Below are positions 1-8,032 of a DNA stretch of 64,000 bases, in pieces; the stretch's first letter is position 1, and the number at the start of each line of letters is the position of its first letter. Source of the DNA: Flavobacteriaceae bacterium (GTDB lineage: Bacteria > Bacteroidota > Bacteroidia > Flavobacteriales > Flavobacteriaceae); the NCBI GenBank assembly GCA_031277535.1, contig JAITMD010000005.1, positions 248,001 through 312,000 of the forward strand, given 5' to 3'. A model generated the notes under the pieces. It saw nothing but the letters and a program-made list of their open reading frames with translations, did not search any database and was not told the DNA's origin. The position numbers and the translations under genes are program-made.

Positions 1-806
1 CCGCATCCGATATGTATTCTATTATGGCGTCGTACTCCAGAAGAATTGAAAGACCCGAGTTTGACAAGTTAAATCCGGCAGTGCGCTTTTTAAATAGTAC
101 AACAACCTCTTTTGGTAATCCAAACTTACAGGCAGAGTTTTCTAACAACATAGAAGTAACTCAACAATTACTTGGCTTCATAGATTTATCGTTGGGATAT
201 AGCAGAATTACAAGTCCTATGCAATATAGCTATTTTAGCAAACAAATTGATCAAGCGTACTATACCACTATCAATGGAAAAGATCGAGATGAATGGTTTG
301 CATCATTAGCTATGCCAATACCTGTTGCCAATTGGTGGGAAAACTATCATGGGGTTTATGCCTTTACTTCTCGTTATCAAAACAATAGTATTGACATTAA
401 ACGAAACAGTATAGGGGTATATACCTACAACAACTTTAAATTACCAAATCAATGGAGTGTTGAACTATCAGCATGGTATCAAAATGGAGGAATTGAATCA
501 AACTTCAAGTATAAGGCTTTAAGTGAAGTTAATATAGGAGTAAGTAAGAAATTTTGGAATGATCGATTTACGGCTACTTTAGCTGTCAATGACCTATTTA
601 AAACAGCTCAAGTAAAAACAGAAATATTAGGAGATCCTAATCAAGCAATAAACTTCGATTTGAAACAAGATTCAAGAGTCGTTAAATTCGGGTTGACATA
701 CAACTTTGGCGGGACTCCGAAAAAAACAGTAGAAGTAGAAGAAGAACATGAAACAAAAGGACTTCCAAATAAGAAGCCTACTCTTCTACCTTCTGCATCA
801 AAATAG
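1..806 (+). CDS. Outer membrane beta-barrel family protein (C-terminal part, TonB-receptor-like)
   Basis: The reading frame is open from the window edge (codons begin at base 3), so this is the C-terminal part of a larger gene. The visible 267 or so residues start with a segment of the type SYSRRIERP followed by a GNPNLQAEFSNN stretch, which is typical of the barrel domain of the outer-membrane beta-barrel family related to TonB-dependent receptors (PF14905-like). Alternating aromatic and polar residues continue to LTYNFGG near the end, the usual last strand. A charged Glu/Lys-rich tail of about 30 residues follows the last strand, which is longer than usual. The substrate cannot be told without the N-terminal plug. 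The family call is fairly safe. Confidence 0.8.
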   Translation, partial: ASDMYSIMASYSRRIERPEFDKLNPAVRFLNSTTTSFGNPNLQAEFSNNIEVTQQLLGFIDLSLGYSRITSPMQYSYFSKQIDQAYYTTINGKDRDEWFASLAMPIPVANWWENYHGVYAFTSRYQNNSIDIKRNSIGVYTYNNFKLPNQWSVELSAWYQNGGIESNFKYKALSEVNIGVSKKFWNDRFTATLAVNDLFKTAQVKTEILGDPNQAINFDLKQDSRVVKFGLTYNFGGTPKKTVEVEEEHETKGLPNKKPTLLPSASK

Positions 807-870
807 GTCTTTGATTATTTATATTTTTTGTTCCCTCAAAACTTTATATACCACTATAACTTTAGACCTT

Positions 871-905
871 AAAAGGACAGCTATTCACTGCTGTCCTTTT
901 TGTAT
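871..905 (+). terminator. Rho-independent terminator of the outer-membrane gene
   Basis: A perfect 11-bp stem (AAAAGGACAGC paired with GCTGTCCTTTT) with an 8-nt loop ends in a run of T. It lies about 65 bp after the stop codon. Confidence 0.8.
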
Positions 906-1067
906 TTCATGGACACCAATAAACTACACCTATCCCTTTATTCTATACCTATAACTCTACTTGAAACAGTTAACCATAAAAATTATAAACACCACATAAT
1001 CAATAAGTAATTTATTTAATGATGGTAAAAAAAATAGAAAAAAATGAACTATCCCAGAAAAAAACAA

Positions 1068-1075
1068 TACCTTTG
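1068..1075 (+). promoter_or_regulatory. Bacteroidota -7 box of the toxin-antitoxin pair
   Basis: TACCTTTG matches the TAnnTTTG consensus exactly. It overlaps the first possible GTG codon of the downstream frame (1075), which argues that translation starts later, at the ATG at 1120. Confidence 0.5.
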
Positions 1076-1119
1076 TGGAAAGTAAAAAAGTAATTATCAA
1101 CACATTAAATCCTTTTGCT

Positions 1120-1335
1120 ATGATAAGTTATCATGTAATAATACCAACTGACAAGCAAGCAGTATTTCAAGAATTTCTTGAGATAATAGGAGCTGATTAT
1201 AGTGAACAGATTAATGACCTTAACCTTACCTTAGAACAACAAGGCATTTTAGAACAAAGAATTGCAGAACCAAGCGAGAACTATATCTCTATGCATAATG
1301 CTTTAGAAGAATTGTACAAAAAGTATGATCTATAA
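1120..1335 (+). CDS. Putative antitoxin of a ParE/RelE-type toxin-antitoxin pair
   Basis: This is a small acidic protein of 71 residues, starting MISYHVIIPTDKQ when the ATG at 1120 is used. An upstream in-frame GTG at 1075 would add 15 residues but lies inside the predicted -7 promoter box. Its 3' end overlaps the next gene by 11 bp, and that gene looks like a ParE/RelE toxin, so an antitoxin role is inferred mainly from this arrangement. No clear DNA-binding motif could be read. The middle (residues about 35-65) is rich in Glu, Gln and Leu and probably helical, as expected for a toxin-wrapping antitoxin tail. Confidence 0.6.
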   Translation: MISYHVIIPTDKQAVFQEFLEIIGADYSEQINDLNLTLEQQGILEQRIAEPSENYISMHNALEELYKKYDL

Positions 1336-1618
1336 TATAGTCATATTGCCAAGTGCAATTCAGGATATAGATATGATATTAGCGTACTATCACTCAATCT
1401 CTAAAAGCATTTTGGAATCTTTTAAAAAAGAACTTGACAAAACATTGAAAGTACTGAGGATTAATCCCTTCTTTCAAATTCGATATAATGACATACGAGC
1501 TATTTCAATTAAGAAATTTCCGTATGTCATTTTTTTTAAGGTTAATCCCTATAAACAAACAGTCTCTATTGTAGCAGTATTTAATACAAAACAAAATATT
1601 GACAAATATCCAATATAA
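1325..1618 (+). CDS. ParE/RelE superfamily toxin
   Basis: The protein has 97 residues, the usual size for the family. It shows the expected order: a first strand (YNIVILPSAIQDI), two helices with Tyr and Lys residues, an FFQIRYNDIRAISIKKFPYVIFF hairpin-like core read in two parts (residues about 56-75), and a last strand (TVSIVAVFNTKQN). RelE/ParE toxins cleave mRNA at the ribosome or inhibit gyrase; which one applies cannot be read here. It overlaps the putative antitoxin by 11 bp, so the two are translationally coupled. A terminator follows immediately. Confidence 0.75.
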   Translation: MIYNIVILPSAIQDIDMILAYYHSISKSILESFKKELDKTLKVLRINPFFQIRYNDIRAISIKKFPYVIFFKVNPYKQTVSIVAVFNTKQNIDKYPI

Positions 1619-1619
1619 A

Positions 1620-1645
1620 AAAGGGTATCAAAACTGACACCCTTT
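1620..1645. terminator. Bidirectional terminator between convergent genes
   Basis: AAAGGGTATCA and TGACACCCTTT form an 11-bp arm with one A/C mismatch and a 3-4 nt loop, flanked by A and T runs. It sits between the toxin gene (plus) and the carbonic anhydrase gene (minus). Confidence 0.7.
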
Positions 1646-1665
1646 CTTCCTCTAATCAAATAATC

Positions 1666-2289
1666 TTAGCAGATTAACTCCACTTTACCGCTTACTACAT
1701 CGTAATAAGCTCCAACTACCCCTATCTTTTCCTCCGCAATCAGCTTTGTTAAAGAAGGACTCACACTTTGTAACTGTTGAACGATAGATTTTACATTTTC
1801 AATCGTTACTAATTCTACTAACTCTGTAGAAGATAACTCTTCTCCAACATGTTTTTCTTTTACCTTATCCACGATAGGATGTATGCGCTCTAAAATGGTA
1901 TCTAACTTACCCAAAGTAGTATGATTGCATGCTCCTGTAACAGCACCACATCTACTATGTCCTAAAACCATAATTAACTTACTCCCTACTACATTACACG
2001 CATACTCCATACTCCCTATTACTTCATCTGTCAATACATTACCTGCAATTCTCAAGCTAAATATATCACCAATTCCTTGATCTAACACGTGCTCTAAAGG
2101 AGCTCTACTGTCCATACAGCTTAGAATAACAGCGTGTGGATGCTGTCCATCTTTTGTTTCTTGTAATTGATGCAAGAAGTTTCTATTAAACTTTAAATTA
2201 TTCACAAAGCGATTATTCCCTTCTAATAATAAATCTAAACTTTGTGCAGGCGTTGTATTTTCTAATATTTCTTTTGTAAATGAATTCAT
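1666..2289 (-). CDS. Beta-class carbonic anhydrase
   Basis: The enzyme interconverts CO2 and bicarbonate with a zinc ion. The 207-residue protein contains the beta-class signature: C58-M-D60-S-R62 and H111-S-R-C114, giving the zinc ligands Cys58, His111 and Cys114 and the Asp60/Arg62 dyad. Length is normal for the family. There is no signal peptide, so it acts in the cytoplasm. Its start lies 2 bp from the end of the upstream SulP transporter gene, so the two are surely cotranscribed. Together they suggest bicarbonate uptake followed by conversion. The call is very safe. Confidence 0.95.
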   Translation of the reverse strand: MNSFTKEILENTTPAQSLDLLLEGNNRFVNNLKFNRNFLHQLQETKDGQHPHAVILSCMDSRAPLEHVLDQGIGDIFSLRIAGNVLTDEVIGSMEYACNVVGSKLIMVLGHSRCGAVTGACNHTTLGKLDTILERIHPIVDKVKEKHVGEELSSTELVELVTIENVKSIVQQLQSVSPSLTKLIAEEKIGVVGAYYDVVSGKVELIC

Positions 2290-2291
2290 AC

Positions 2292-3833
2292 TTAAATAGT
2301 TTTTCTATGTGATAAAATAATGTTTTGTTGATCTCCTGATACTTTTATTTCTTTGTGGAAACCTGTTGTAGTGATTAATATATTTTTCTCTTTAGCCTTT
2401 TCGTTAATAAAGGTTTCTATCAATTCTAATACATCAATATGTATATACCCCATGCGCTTAGCATCAATAGCTAAGTGGCAATCATTAGGTAATTGATATA
2501 ACCTATTTTTAATAGCTGTCTTATTTAAAAAAGAGACTTCCTCAGCTAATGTCAATGTGTAAAGTAATTGATCTTCTCTTACAGAACGGTGCATAGAGAA
2601 TGCTTTACGGACATTACCTATAAGCAGGAATAATACACTTACTCCCATCCCTATTAGAACTCCAACTAATAAATCGGTAGCTACTACCATAATAAAAGTG
2701 ATGATAAAAGGAATAAACTGAGTGTAGCCTTTATGCCAAAAGTGCATCACTACCGCAGGTTTAGCTAAGTTGTATCCTACTAAAATTAATACAGCTGCTA
2801 AAGATGCTAATGGAATCATATTAAGCACTAAAGACAATGAAACAACTGCTACGAATAAGAATATACCATGTATCACTGCTGATGCTTTATATAATCCACC
2901 TGCATTAACATTAGCTGAAGAACGCACAACTACAGATGTCATTGGTAATCCTCCTATCAAAGAACTCAATATATTTCCAATACCCTGTACTTTTAGTTCT
3001 CTATTTGTATCTGTATGACGTTTCAAAGGATCTAAACGATCTGTGGCCTCAATACACAACAACGTTTCTATAGAAGCTACTATTGCAATAGTTCCCCCTA
3101 TCATCCATACAGCAGGATTAGCAAACCCAGTCCAATCAGGAAACATTAGAATAGAACCGATATCTGATAAACTATCAAATGCAGGAATAGATACTAATCT
3201 CGACTGCTCTATTGCTAAGGAACTACCTGTAGCAATCCAAAACTGGTTAAGCAATATTCCTACAACTACTACAATCAATGCTGCAGGTAGAAAAGAAACT
3301 TTCTTTGTCCACTTCATCTTATTCCAAAGTAATAAAATGGCTAAAGACACTACTGCAATAATTACAGTTCCCATTTGCACTGACGCAAAAGAAGTAATAT
3401 CTCCAATAGTATCAACACCAAACACTAAAGGAATTTGCTTGATTAAAATCACTAATCCAATACCTGCTAACATACCTTCGATAACACTTGAAGGAAAATA
3501 ATTAGCTATAGTTCCTGATTTTAAAAGCCCTAAAACGATTTGAATTACTCCTGCGATTACTCCTGCTGTTAGTAGTAATTGAAAAGAACCTAACTCTGTA
3601 ATAGCACCTAATATAATAGCTGCTAATCCAGCAGCAGGGCCACTAACACTAACATTTGAATTGCTCAACAATCCTACTACTACCCCTCCTATAATGCCTG
3701 ATATAATACCTGAAATGGGTGGAGCTCCAGAAGCTAAAGCAATTCCTAAACACAGAGGAAGTGCTACTAAAAAGACCACAAGGCCTGGTGCAACACTTTT
3801 CTTAAGTGCTGCAAAACTTATATTATTTGTCAT
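2292..3833 (-). CDS. SulP family inorganic anion transporter (probable bicarbonate transporter)
   Basis: The 513-residue protein begins with the typical SulP first membrane segments (residues about 12-35, LVVFLVALPLCLGIALASG) and carries around ten or more hydrophobic segments up to residue 415. A cytoplasmic tail from about 420 to 513 resembles a short STAS domain (LAIDAKRMGYIHIDVLELI). SulP proteins carry sulfate, bicarbonate or other anions. The operon with a beta-carbonic anhydrase, a pairing known in several bacteria, favours bicarbonate; this substrate is inferred. The start follows an A-rich stretch and no alternative Met lies nearby. Confidence 0.88.
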   Translation of the reverse strand: MTNNISFAALKKSVAPGLVVFLVALPLCLGIALASGAPPISGIISGIIGGVVVGLLSNSNVSVSGPAAGLAAIILGAITELGSFQLLLTAGVIAGVIQIVLGLLKSGTIANYFPSSVIEGMLAGIGLVILIKQIPLVFGVDTIGDITSFASVQMGTVIIAVVSLAILLLWNKMKWTKKVSFLPAALIVVVVGILLNQFWIATGSSLAIEQSRLVSIPAFDSLSDIGSILMFPDWTGFANPAVWMIGGTIAIVASIETLLCIEATDRLDPLKRHTDTNRELKVQGIGNILSSLIGGLPMTSVVVRSSANVNAGGLYKASAVIHGIFLFVAVVSLSLVLNMIPLASLAAVLILVGYNLAKPAVVMHFWHKGYTQFIPFIITFIMVVATDLLVGVLIGMGVSVLFLLIGNVRKAFSMHRSVREDQLLYTLTLAEEVSFLNKTAIKNRLYQLPNDCHLAIDAKRMGYIHIDVLELIETFINEKAKEKNILITTTGFHKEIKVSGDQQNIILSHRKTI

Positions 3834-4181
3834 TTTCTTTTTACGCTTAATATTCTTTCTCTCCTTAACTACCTTTCAATAAAGACAATACGAGTTCTGT
3901 TGATTAATTGTATTCAAAAAATCAAGTACAGCTACATTGAACTATTCAATGTCAAAAAGTAAGAAAGAAATATGATTAATAAACTGAAGTACTATATTAT
4001 TACAAACAATTGATACTGTTGTAATAAAGTATTCTGTTTCTAACAACTGGTATTCTATAAGTTGATTATAACAAAACATAGCACTGCTTGTACAGTATAT
4101 AATATACTGAATAACAATTCTTACATACGAATATATAAGTAACCTATAAAATACCTTTTGTTGAATCTACTAAGTAGATTA
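3834..4181. other. Intergenic region upstream of the SulP-carbonic anhydrase operon
   Basis: This 348-bp AT-rich gap lies between two minus-strand genes. It must hold the promoter of the SulP operon, but no exact TAnnTTTG box, repeat or open frame with recognisable protein was found. Confidence 0.4.
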
Positions 4182-4484
4182 TTAAACGAAGCGTTCTGGA
4201 GGAGGTGATAAAATATCAAACTCTTGTGATTCGTACACAAGTTTTAATTGAGAGAAATTTGTTTCTAAACCTTCACCTGCTTCCAAATGATTTAGATTAT
4301 GAAAAGAAGCTAAGTCCCACAAATGTCCTTTGTGCTCTTCTTCTGCATTAGTGATTGGTTTTTTATTTTCTTCAGAAATAGTTACAGATGGTATGTCTAA
4401 GTCAATACCAGCCATCACCGCAATAGTGGGTGTAGCGAGGAAATTTACAAAGAGTAACAATACGATTAGTGATACATATTTCAT
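4182..4484 (-). CDS. Small exported protein of unknown function
   Basis: The 100-residue product starts with a clear signal-like segment (MKYVSLIVLLLFVNFLA, residues 1-17) followed by a polar, acidic region with a KPITNAEEEHKGH stretch and ending in PPPERFV. The hydrophobic start with a small-residue site near residues 18-26 suggests export to the periplasm, though no lipobox Cys is present. No family was recognised. It stands alone between two gaps on the same strand as its neighbours. Confidence 0.55.
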   Translation of the reverse strand: MKYVSLIVLLLFVNFLATPTIAVMAGIDLDIPSVTISEENKKPITNAEEEHKGHLWDLASFHNLNHLEAGEGLETNFSQLKLVYESQEFDILSPPPERFV

Positions 4485-4615
4485 ATCACAAAAATATTTT
4501 TTTCCTGAAATATTACAGTATCTAACTTGTTAATTTTACTATAAAAAGTAGTTTTTCTTCTAACTGGATGCGCTAAACATCAATATTACCCTCTCAGTAA
4601 CTCTCTATTTGAGAA

Positions 4616-5227
4616 CTACCAACTATTCTTCCTTCTTGTTCTTTTCTTTCTATTAAACTGATAAGCAAACAGTAAGCCTACTAAAGCACCTATCAAGTGT
4701 CCTTGCCAAGATACACCTTCTGCGACAAGATTTGGAAACACTCCATAGATAAGACTTCCATAAAGTATAGCTACAATAATAGACACAAGAATTAATACTA
4801 TTTGACGTAGGAATATTCCACTAAAAAACAGAAAGAAAGCCAACATATAGATTAAACCACTTGCCCCTATATGACAACTGCTTATACTTGTATCTAAATA
4901 ACCAAAATCTGGAAATAACCATAAGATAATACCAGATAATATCCATCCAAAAATAAGCACTGTATAGGCTTGTCTTTTATAAAATAGAAACAAAATAACG
5001 CTCAAGACAAATAATGGAAGTGTATTACTTATAATATGATCTAAGTTTCCATGAAACAGAGGGCTTAAAAAGATCCCTTTAATTCCTTCTATTCTCCAAG
5101 GAATAACTCCATAGCAGTTTTGAAATAATCCAAGATATTGCAATCCAAAAATTAACCACATTAAACCTATCAATCCTAAGGATGGATAAAAGTCTTCTTT
5201 CTTTAATTTTAATTCATCTCTTCTCAC
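4616..5227 (-). CDS. Rhomboid family intramembrane serine protease
   Basis: Rhomboids cut membrane proteins within or near their transmembrane segment. This 203-residue protein has about six hydrophobic segments. It carries the catalytic serine in G121-A-S123-G and the catalytic histidine in W174-Q-G-H177-L, spaced as in the family. The HGNLDHIISN stretch at residues 59-68 corresponds to the conserved HxxxHxxxN region (His59 and Asn68 fit; the usual middle His is represented by H64). Length is typical of the minimal six-segment type. The substrate is unknown. Confidence 0.88.
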   Translation of the reverse strand: MRRDELKLKKEDFYPSLGLIGLMWLIFGLQYLGLFQNCYGVIPWRIEGIKGIFLSPLFHGNLDHIISNTLPLFVLSVILFLFYKRQAYTVLIFGWILSGIILWLFPDFGYLDTSISSCHIGASGLIYMLAFFLFFSGIFLRQIVLILVSIIVAILYGSLIYGVFPNLVAEGVSWQGHLIGALVGLLFAYQFNRKKRTRRKNSW

Positions 5228-5313
5228 GCTAATACTGTCTTAAGCAACTTATTAAAGATACTATTATACTATATGATAGGCAACTAATTATTATTTTTGT
5301 TTAAACAACTTAT

Positions 5314-5495
5314 AGGAAGGTTCAAATTCTTAGTGATCTTCATTTAGAGTTTGGTAGTACTAATACTTTAAAATTCGAACAAGCAGACCTTATTATATTA
5401 GCCATAGATACTCCTATGAGCACTAAAGGTATTGAATGGGTAAAAAAAATATTCCTACTAAAGAAGTAATTTACCTTTGAGGAAATCATGAATAA
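5314..5495 (+). pseudogene. Relic of a calcineurin-like metallophosphoesterase
   Basis: Read from 5314, the plus strand gives R-K-V-Q-I-L-S-D-L-H-L-E-F-G, the classic first metal-binding block of the family (DxH), then ADLIILAIDTP, which matches the second block AGD with Gly replaced by Ile. After a probable one-base shift near the A8 run at about 5443-5450 the frame gives IPTKEVIYL, a TGA stop, then GNHE, the third block. The expected start codon appears as AGG. Lost start, a frameshift, a stop and loss of everything after GNHE make it a clear relic, about one quarter of a normal gene. Confidence 0.75.
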
Positions 5496-5501
5496 TAAAA
5501 A

Positions 5502-5530
5502 AAAGCAGGACTCTAAACAAATCCTGCTTT
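5502..5530. terminator. Terminator of the glycan cassette
   Basis: AAAGCAGGA pairs with TCCTGCTTT around an 11-nt loop, with A and T runs on either side. It lies 4 bp past the end of the minus-strand glycosyltransferase gene. Confidence 0.75.
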
Positions 5531-5534
5531 CTTT

Positions 5535-6512
5535 CTATTTTTTACGCAAAGCATTATATATCTTCACAAATATTTTAAAGTTAATCTTACCTAAAGAATA
5601 TATTAAGTAATACTTATATTTATAATTAGCAATATACTTAAGGTCTCCTTTATACTTTTGGAAAACCTCTTCATTCTCATTTAGTAATGTTAATCTTACT
5701 ATTGAAAGTGTTTTTGATCCTAACAATTTCTTTTTTAATTGTTCTTTGTCACCTGTATAATATTTATTTAGATAGTACATTCTACAGGTATTTATTTTTT
5801 CTTCAAAATCGACTATTCTATTAATATCCTTTGAATGACTTGCAGATTCCTCAAGTATACGATAAACTGAAGACACTATTGGCAAATACTTAGCTTTCCC
5901 ATGAATTGTTGCATGAAGCCATAATGAATAATCTCCAAATGGTAATGTCTTTAGATTCTCATAATCTTCTTTTAAATAAGAATCTAATACTTCTCTTCGA
6001 AAACAAGTTGTTAATGTAAAAATTCTATTTTTCACTAATAAATCATCAAATCCACTTATTTGCTGTGTTCGTTGAAGATCAAATTTCTGTGTTTTCTGAG
6101 TAAAATATCGAGCATCCGTATAAATTAAATTATACTCTAAATTCTGCTCTAAAAAATCAACTTGTTGCTGAAGTTTTTTACTATCAGACCAATAGTCATC
6201 TCCTTCCAAAGGGGCTATGTAATAACCATCTAAGTTTTCTAAAAGAACATGATTATTTTCAATTGCTCCTACATTAACATCTTGTAATATCAATTTTATA
6301 ATATGTGGATACTTTTTCTGATATTCTTTAACTATTTCTCTAGTATTATCTGGAGAACAGTCTTCCGCAATGACTAATTGTATAGGAAAATTTGTTTCTT
6401 GTATTAAAACACTTTCAATAGCTTGTTTAATATAATCAATATGCCCATACGTAAGCATTGCAACAGAAACAATTGGATTTTTAATCGTTTCATCAATAAT
6501 CTCATATCCCAT
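5535..6512 (-). CDS. Family 2 glycosyltransferase
   Basis: The 325-residue protein begins with the GT-A fold signature of family 2: PIVSVAMLTYGH at residues 13-24, then QLVIAEDCSPDNT at 44-56, and an EGDDYW acidic metal/sugar-nucleotide motif near residue 104. GT2 enzymes move a sugar from a nucleotide donor to a growing glycan in the cytoplasm or at the inner membrane. It is the last gene of the minus-strand cassette and follows sugar-modifying genes with a 9-bp gap, so it probably adds the modified dideoxy-amino sugar made by its neighbours. No membrane segment is obvious. The donor is inferred. Confidence 0.85.
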   Translation of the reverse strand: MGYEIIDETIKNPIVSVAMLTYGHIDYIKQAIESVLIQETNFPIQLVIAEDCSPDNTREIVKEYQKKYPHIIKLILQDVNVGAIENNHVLLENLDGYYIAPLEGDDYWSDSKKLQQQVDFLEQNLEYNLIYTDARYFTQKTQKFDLQRTQQISGFDDLLVKNRIFTLTTCFRREVLDSYLKEDYENLKTLPFGDYSLWLHATIHGKAKYLPIVSSVYRILEESASHSKDINRIVDFEEKINTCRMYYLNKYYTGDKEQLKKKLLGSKTLSIVRLTLLNENEEVFQKYKGDLKYIANYKYKYYLIYSLGKINFKIFVKIYNALRKK

Positions 6513-6521
6513 TATCTAATA

Positions 6522-7085
6522 CTATTTATTCCAATAATCACAATCCACAATTAATTTATTATAATCATCTGAAGTAATTCCAACTACTATTTCGTCCCAC
6601 CATGTGTTTTTTCGAAAATAAGCCATCTTCTTACGTCCTTCGATAACCCATCCACATTTTTTTGTATATACACTAATAGAAGCTTCATTATATGAAATCA
6701 TCGTTCCATCAAGTCTTTGCAATCCCAATTCTTCAAAAGCATAACGATTCATAGCCATTATAGCATCAACTCCATATCCTTTTCCTCTCATTTCTTTGTC
6801 TCCTAATAGCATTCCTGTAAAAGCACGACGATCTTTCCAATTAATATCTACAATATTTATTGTCCCTATTAAACCTAAATCCTCTGTCTCTATAGCAAAT
6901 CGTTGATTTAAACTTGAAGCATTTAGACTTTCAAACCATTTATTTTGATCCTTCATACTTGTAGGAAAGTGCCAACCACCAAGCATATAATTAATCTCAG
7001 GATCATTTGCCCATTTGTGTAATAATTCTAAATCTTTTTCTTCTATCGCTCTTAGTAAAACTTTTTTTCCTCTAACATTCATCAC
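6522..7085 (-). CDS. GNAT family N-acetyltransferase (sugar-cassette)
   Basis: The 187-residue protein has the GNAT layout of the RimJ/RimL-like subgroup: KVLLRAIEEKDLELLHKW near the start, GLIGTINIVDIN at the central strand, and the acetyl-CoA loop M-R-G-K-G-Y-G at about residues 99-105, followed by YNEASISVYTKKCGW. Within a cassette that should make a dTDP-4-amino-4,6-dideoxy sugar, the likely acceptor is that amino group. This is inferred from context; the classic VioB and FdtC enzymes have a different fold. Its start overlaps the preceding gene by 4 bp, so translation is coupled. Confidence 0.8.
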   Translation of the reverse strand: MMNVRGKKVLLRAIEEKDLELLHKWANDPEINYMLGGWHFPTSMKDQNKWFESLNASSLNQRFAIETEDLGLIGTINIVDINWKDRRAFTGMLLGDKEMRGKGYGVDAIMAMNRYAFEELGLQRLDGTMISYNEASISVYTKKCGWVIEGRKKMAYFRKNTWWDEIVVGITSDDYNKLIVDCDYWNK

Positions 7086-8032
7086 TTTATCTCTTTAATT
7101 ATATTAATAATTCTATTCAAATCTTCTAAACATATTCTTTGATCAATAGGTAAATAAACAATTTCATTAGTCAATTTACTTTCCAAAGAATATTCATTTA
7201 CCCATTCTATAACATTAGGCCAATATGTAGCTGTATAACAACGATTTTTATGTAATATACCTCTAACGTCTTTTTCAAGCCATAAAGGAAACACTAAAGG
7301 AACACTATTTATATCTAAAGGTAAATTAATCTTATTGATAACTTCAAAATTTTCATACAGATACCTGTAATTTTCTCTTCTCTTTTCTTTAATGTATTCA
7401 TGATCTACATTATCAATTAATGAAGATGTTAATACAGACATTTTTTTTAAAGGTAAAGTATCTAATAGTTTTTCATTCTCTGTAAAGTCATTATATCCTT
7501 CTTCGGCATCAATCTCCAATCGTTTTAATAAATGAGACATTCTATTATAAGATACATCAACTTTATCAATATGTAAATTTCCTTTACAATATACGTATCC
7601 TCCATCTGGCACCCCTATAAATTTACGAGGAGAATAGAAACTGTCTACTCCATTAATTGCTTTAGCATAAAAAGCCTGTGCATTATCTATAATACAATTT
7701 TTAATTATTTTTATTAATTCTGTTACAAACTTATCTTTTAACCCAAAATAATTTGTATATAGAAATGCTTCATTCTCTTTCAATATTTTCCATTCAAACA
7801 CAGGTTCTAAAAGAGTATTTATACAATAAAACTCGTAATCAATTCCCTCTTCTTTTATCGTATTAAGTACTACATCACAAGTAAAATATGGAAGATATAT
7901 TTTACTATATTTATTTGTACGTAAGATGTAGCGCAAGCCATTCCTCCCTGTATTAACAGCTACTGCAGAATTGTGAATTTTTCTACTATTTCTAAGATCA
8001 AGTTCTAAATATCCTCCTAAAGCCTTTCTCAT
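7082..8032 (-). CDS. DegT/DnrJ/EryC1-like PLP-dependent aminotransferase homologue
   Basis: The 316-residue protein resembles the divergent DegT-like proteins found beside WbqC in O-antigen and capsule loci. Readable elements are TGRNGLRYIL at residues 28-37, a DNAQAFYAKA stretch (D116, matching the PLP-ring-binding Asp) and SFYSPRKFIGVPDGG with Lys137 at the place of the Schiff-base lysine. It is shorter than classic family members (about 370). Both key residues are present, so activity is possible. It overlaps both neighbours by 4 bp. The substrate is unknown; a nucleotide-linked sugar or a glycan-lipid precursor is likely. Confidence 0.72.
   Translation of the reverse strand: MRKALGGYLELDLRNSRKIHNSAVAVNTGRNGLRYILRTNKYSKIYLPYFTCDVVLNTIKEEGIDYEFYCINTLLEPVFEWKILKENEAFLYTNYFGLKDKFVTELIKIIKNCIIDNAQAFYAKAINGVDSFYSPRKFIGVPDGGYVYCKGNLHIDKVDVSYNRMSHLLKRLEIDAEEGYNDFTENEKLLDTLPLKKMSVLTSSLIDNVDHEYIKEKRRENYRYLYENFEVINKINLPLDINSVPLVFPLWLEKDVRGILHKNRCYTATYWPNVIEWVNEYSLESKLTNEIVYLPIDQRICLEDLNRIINIIKEIK

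Noticed and set aside
748..954. Plus-strand frame overlapping the end of the outer-membrane gene
   Set aside because: It runs through the terminator hairpin and has no recognisable protein features.
3043..3501. Plus-strand 152-codon frame opposite the SulP gene
   Set aside because: It is antisense to a clear transporter and has no recognised motif.
4489..4496. Exact -7 box match upstream of the small exported protein gene
   Set aside because: It lies only 5 bp before the start codon, so the transcript would be leaderless; in such A/T-rich sequence a chance match is likely.
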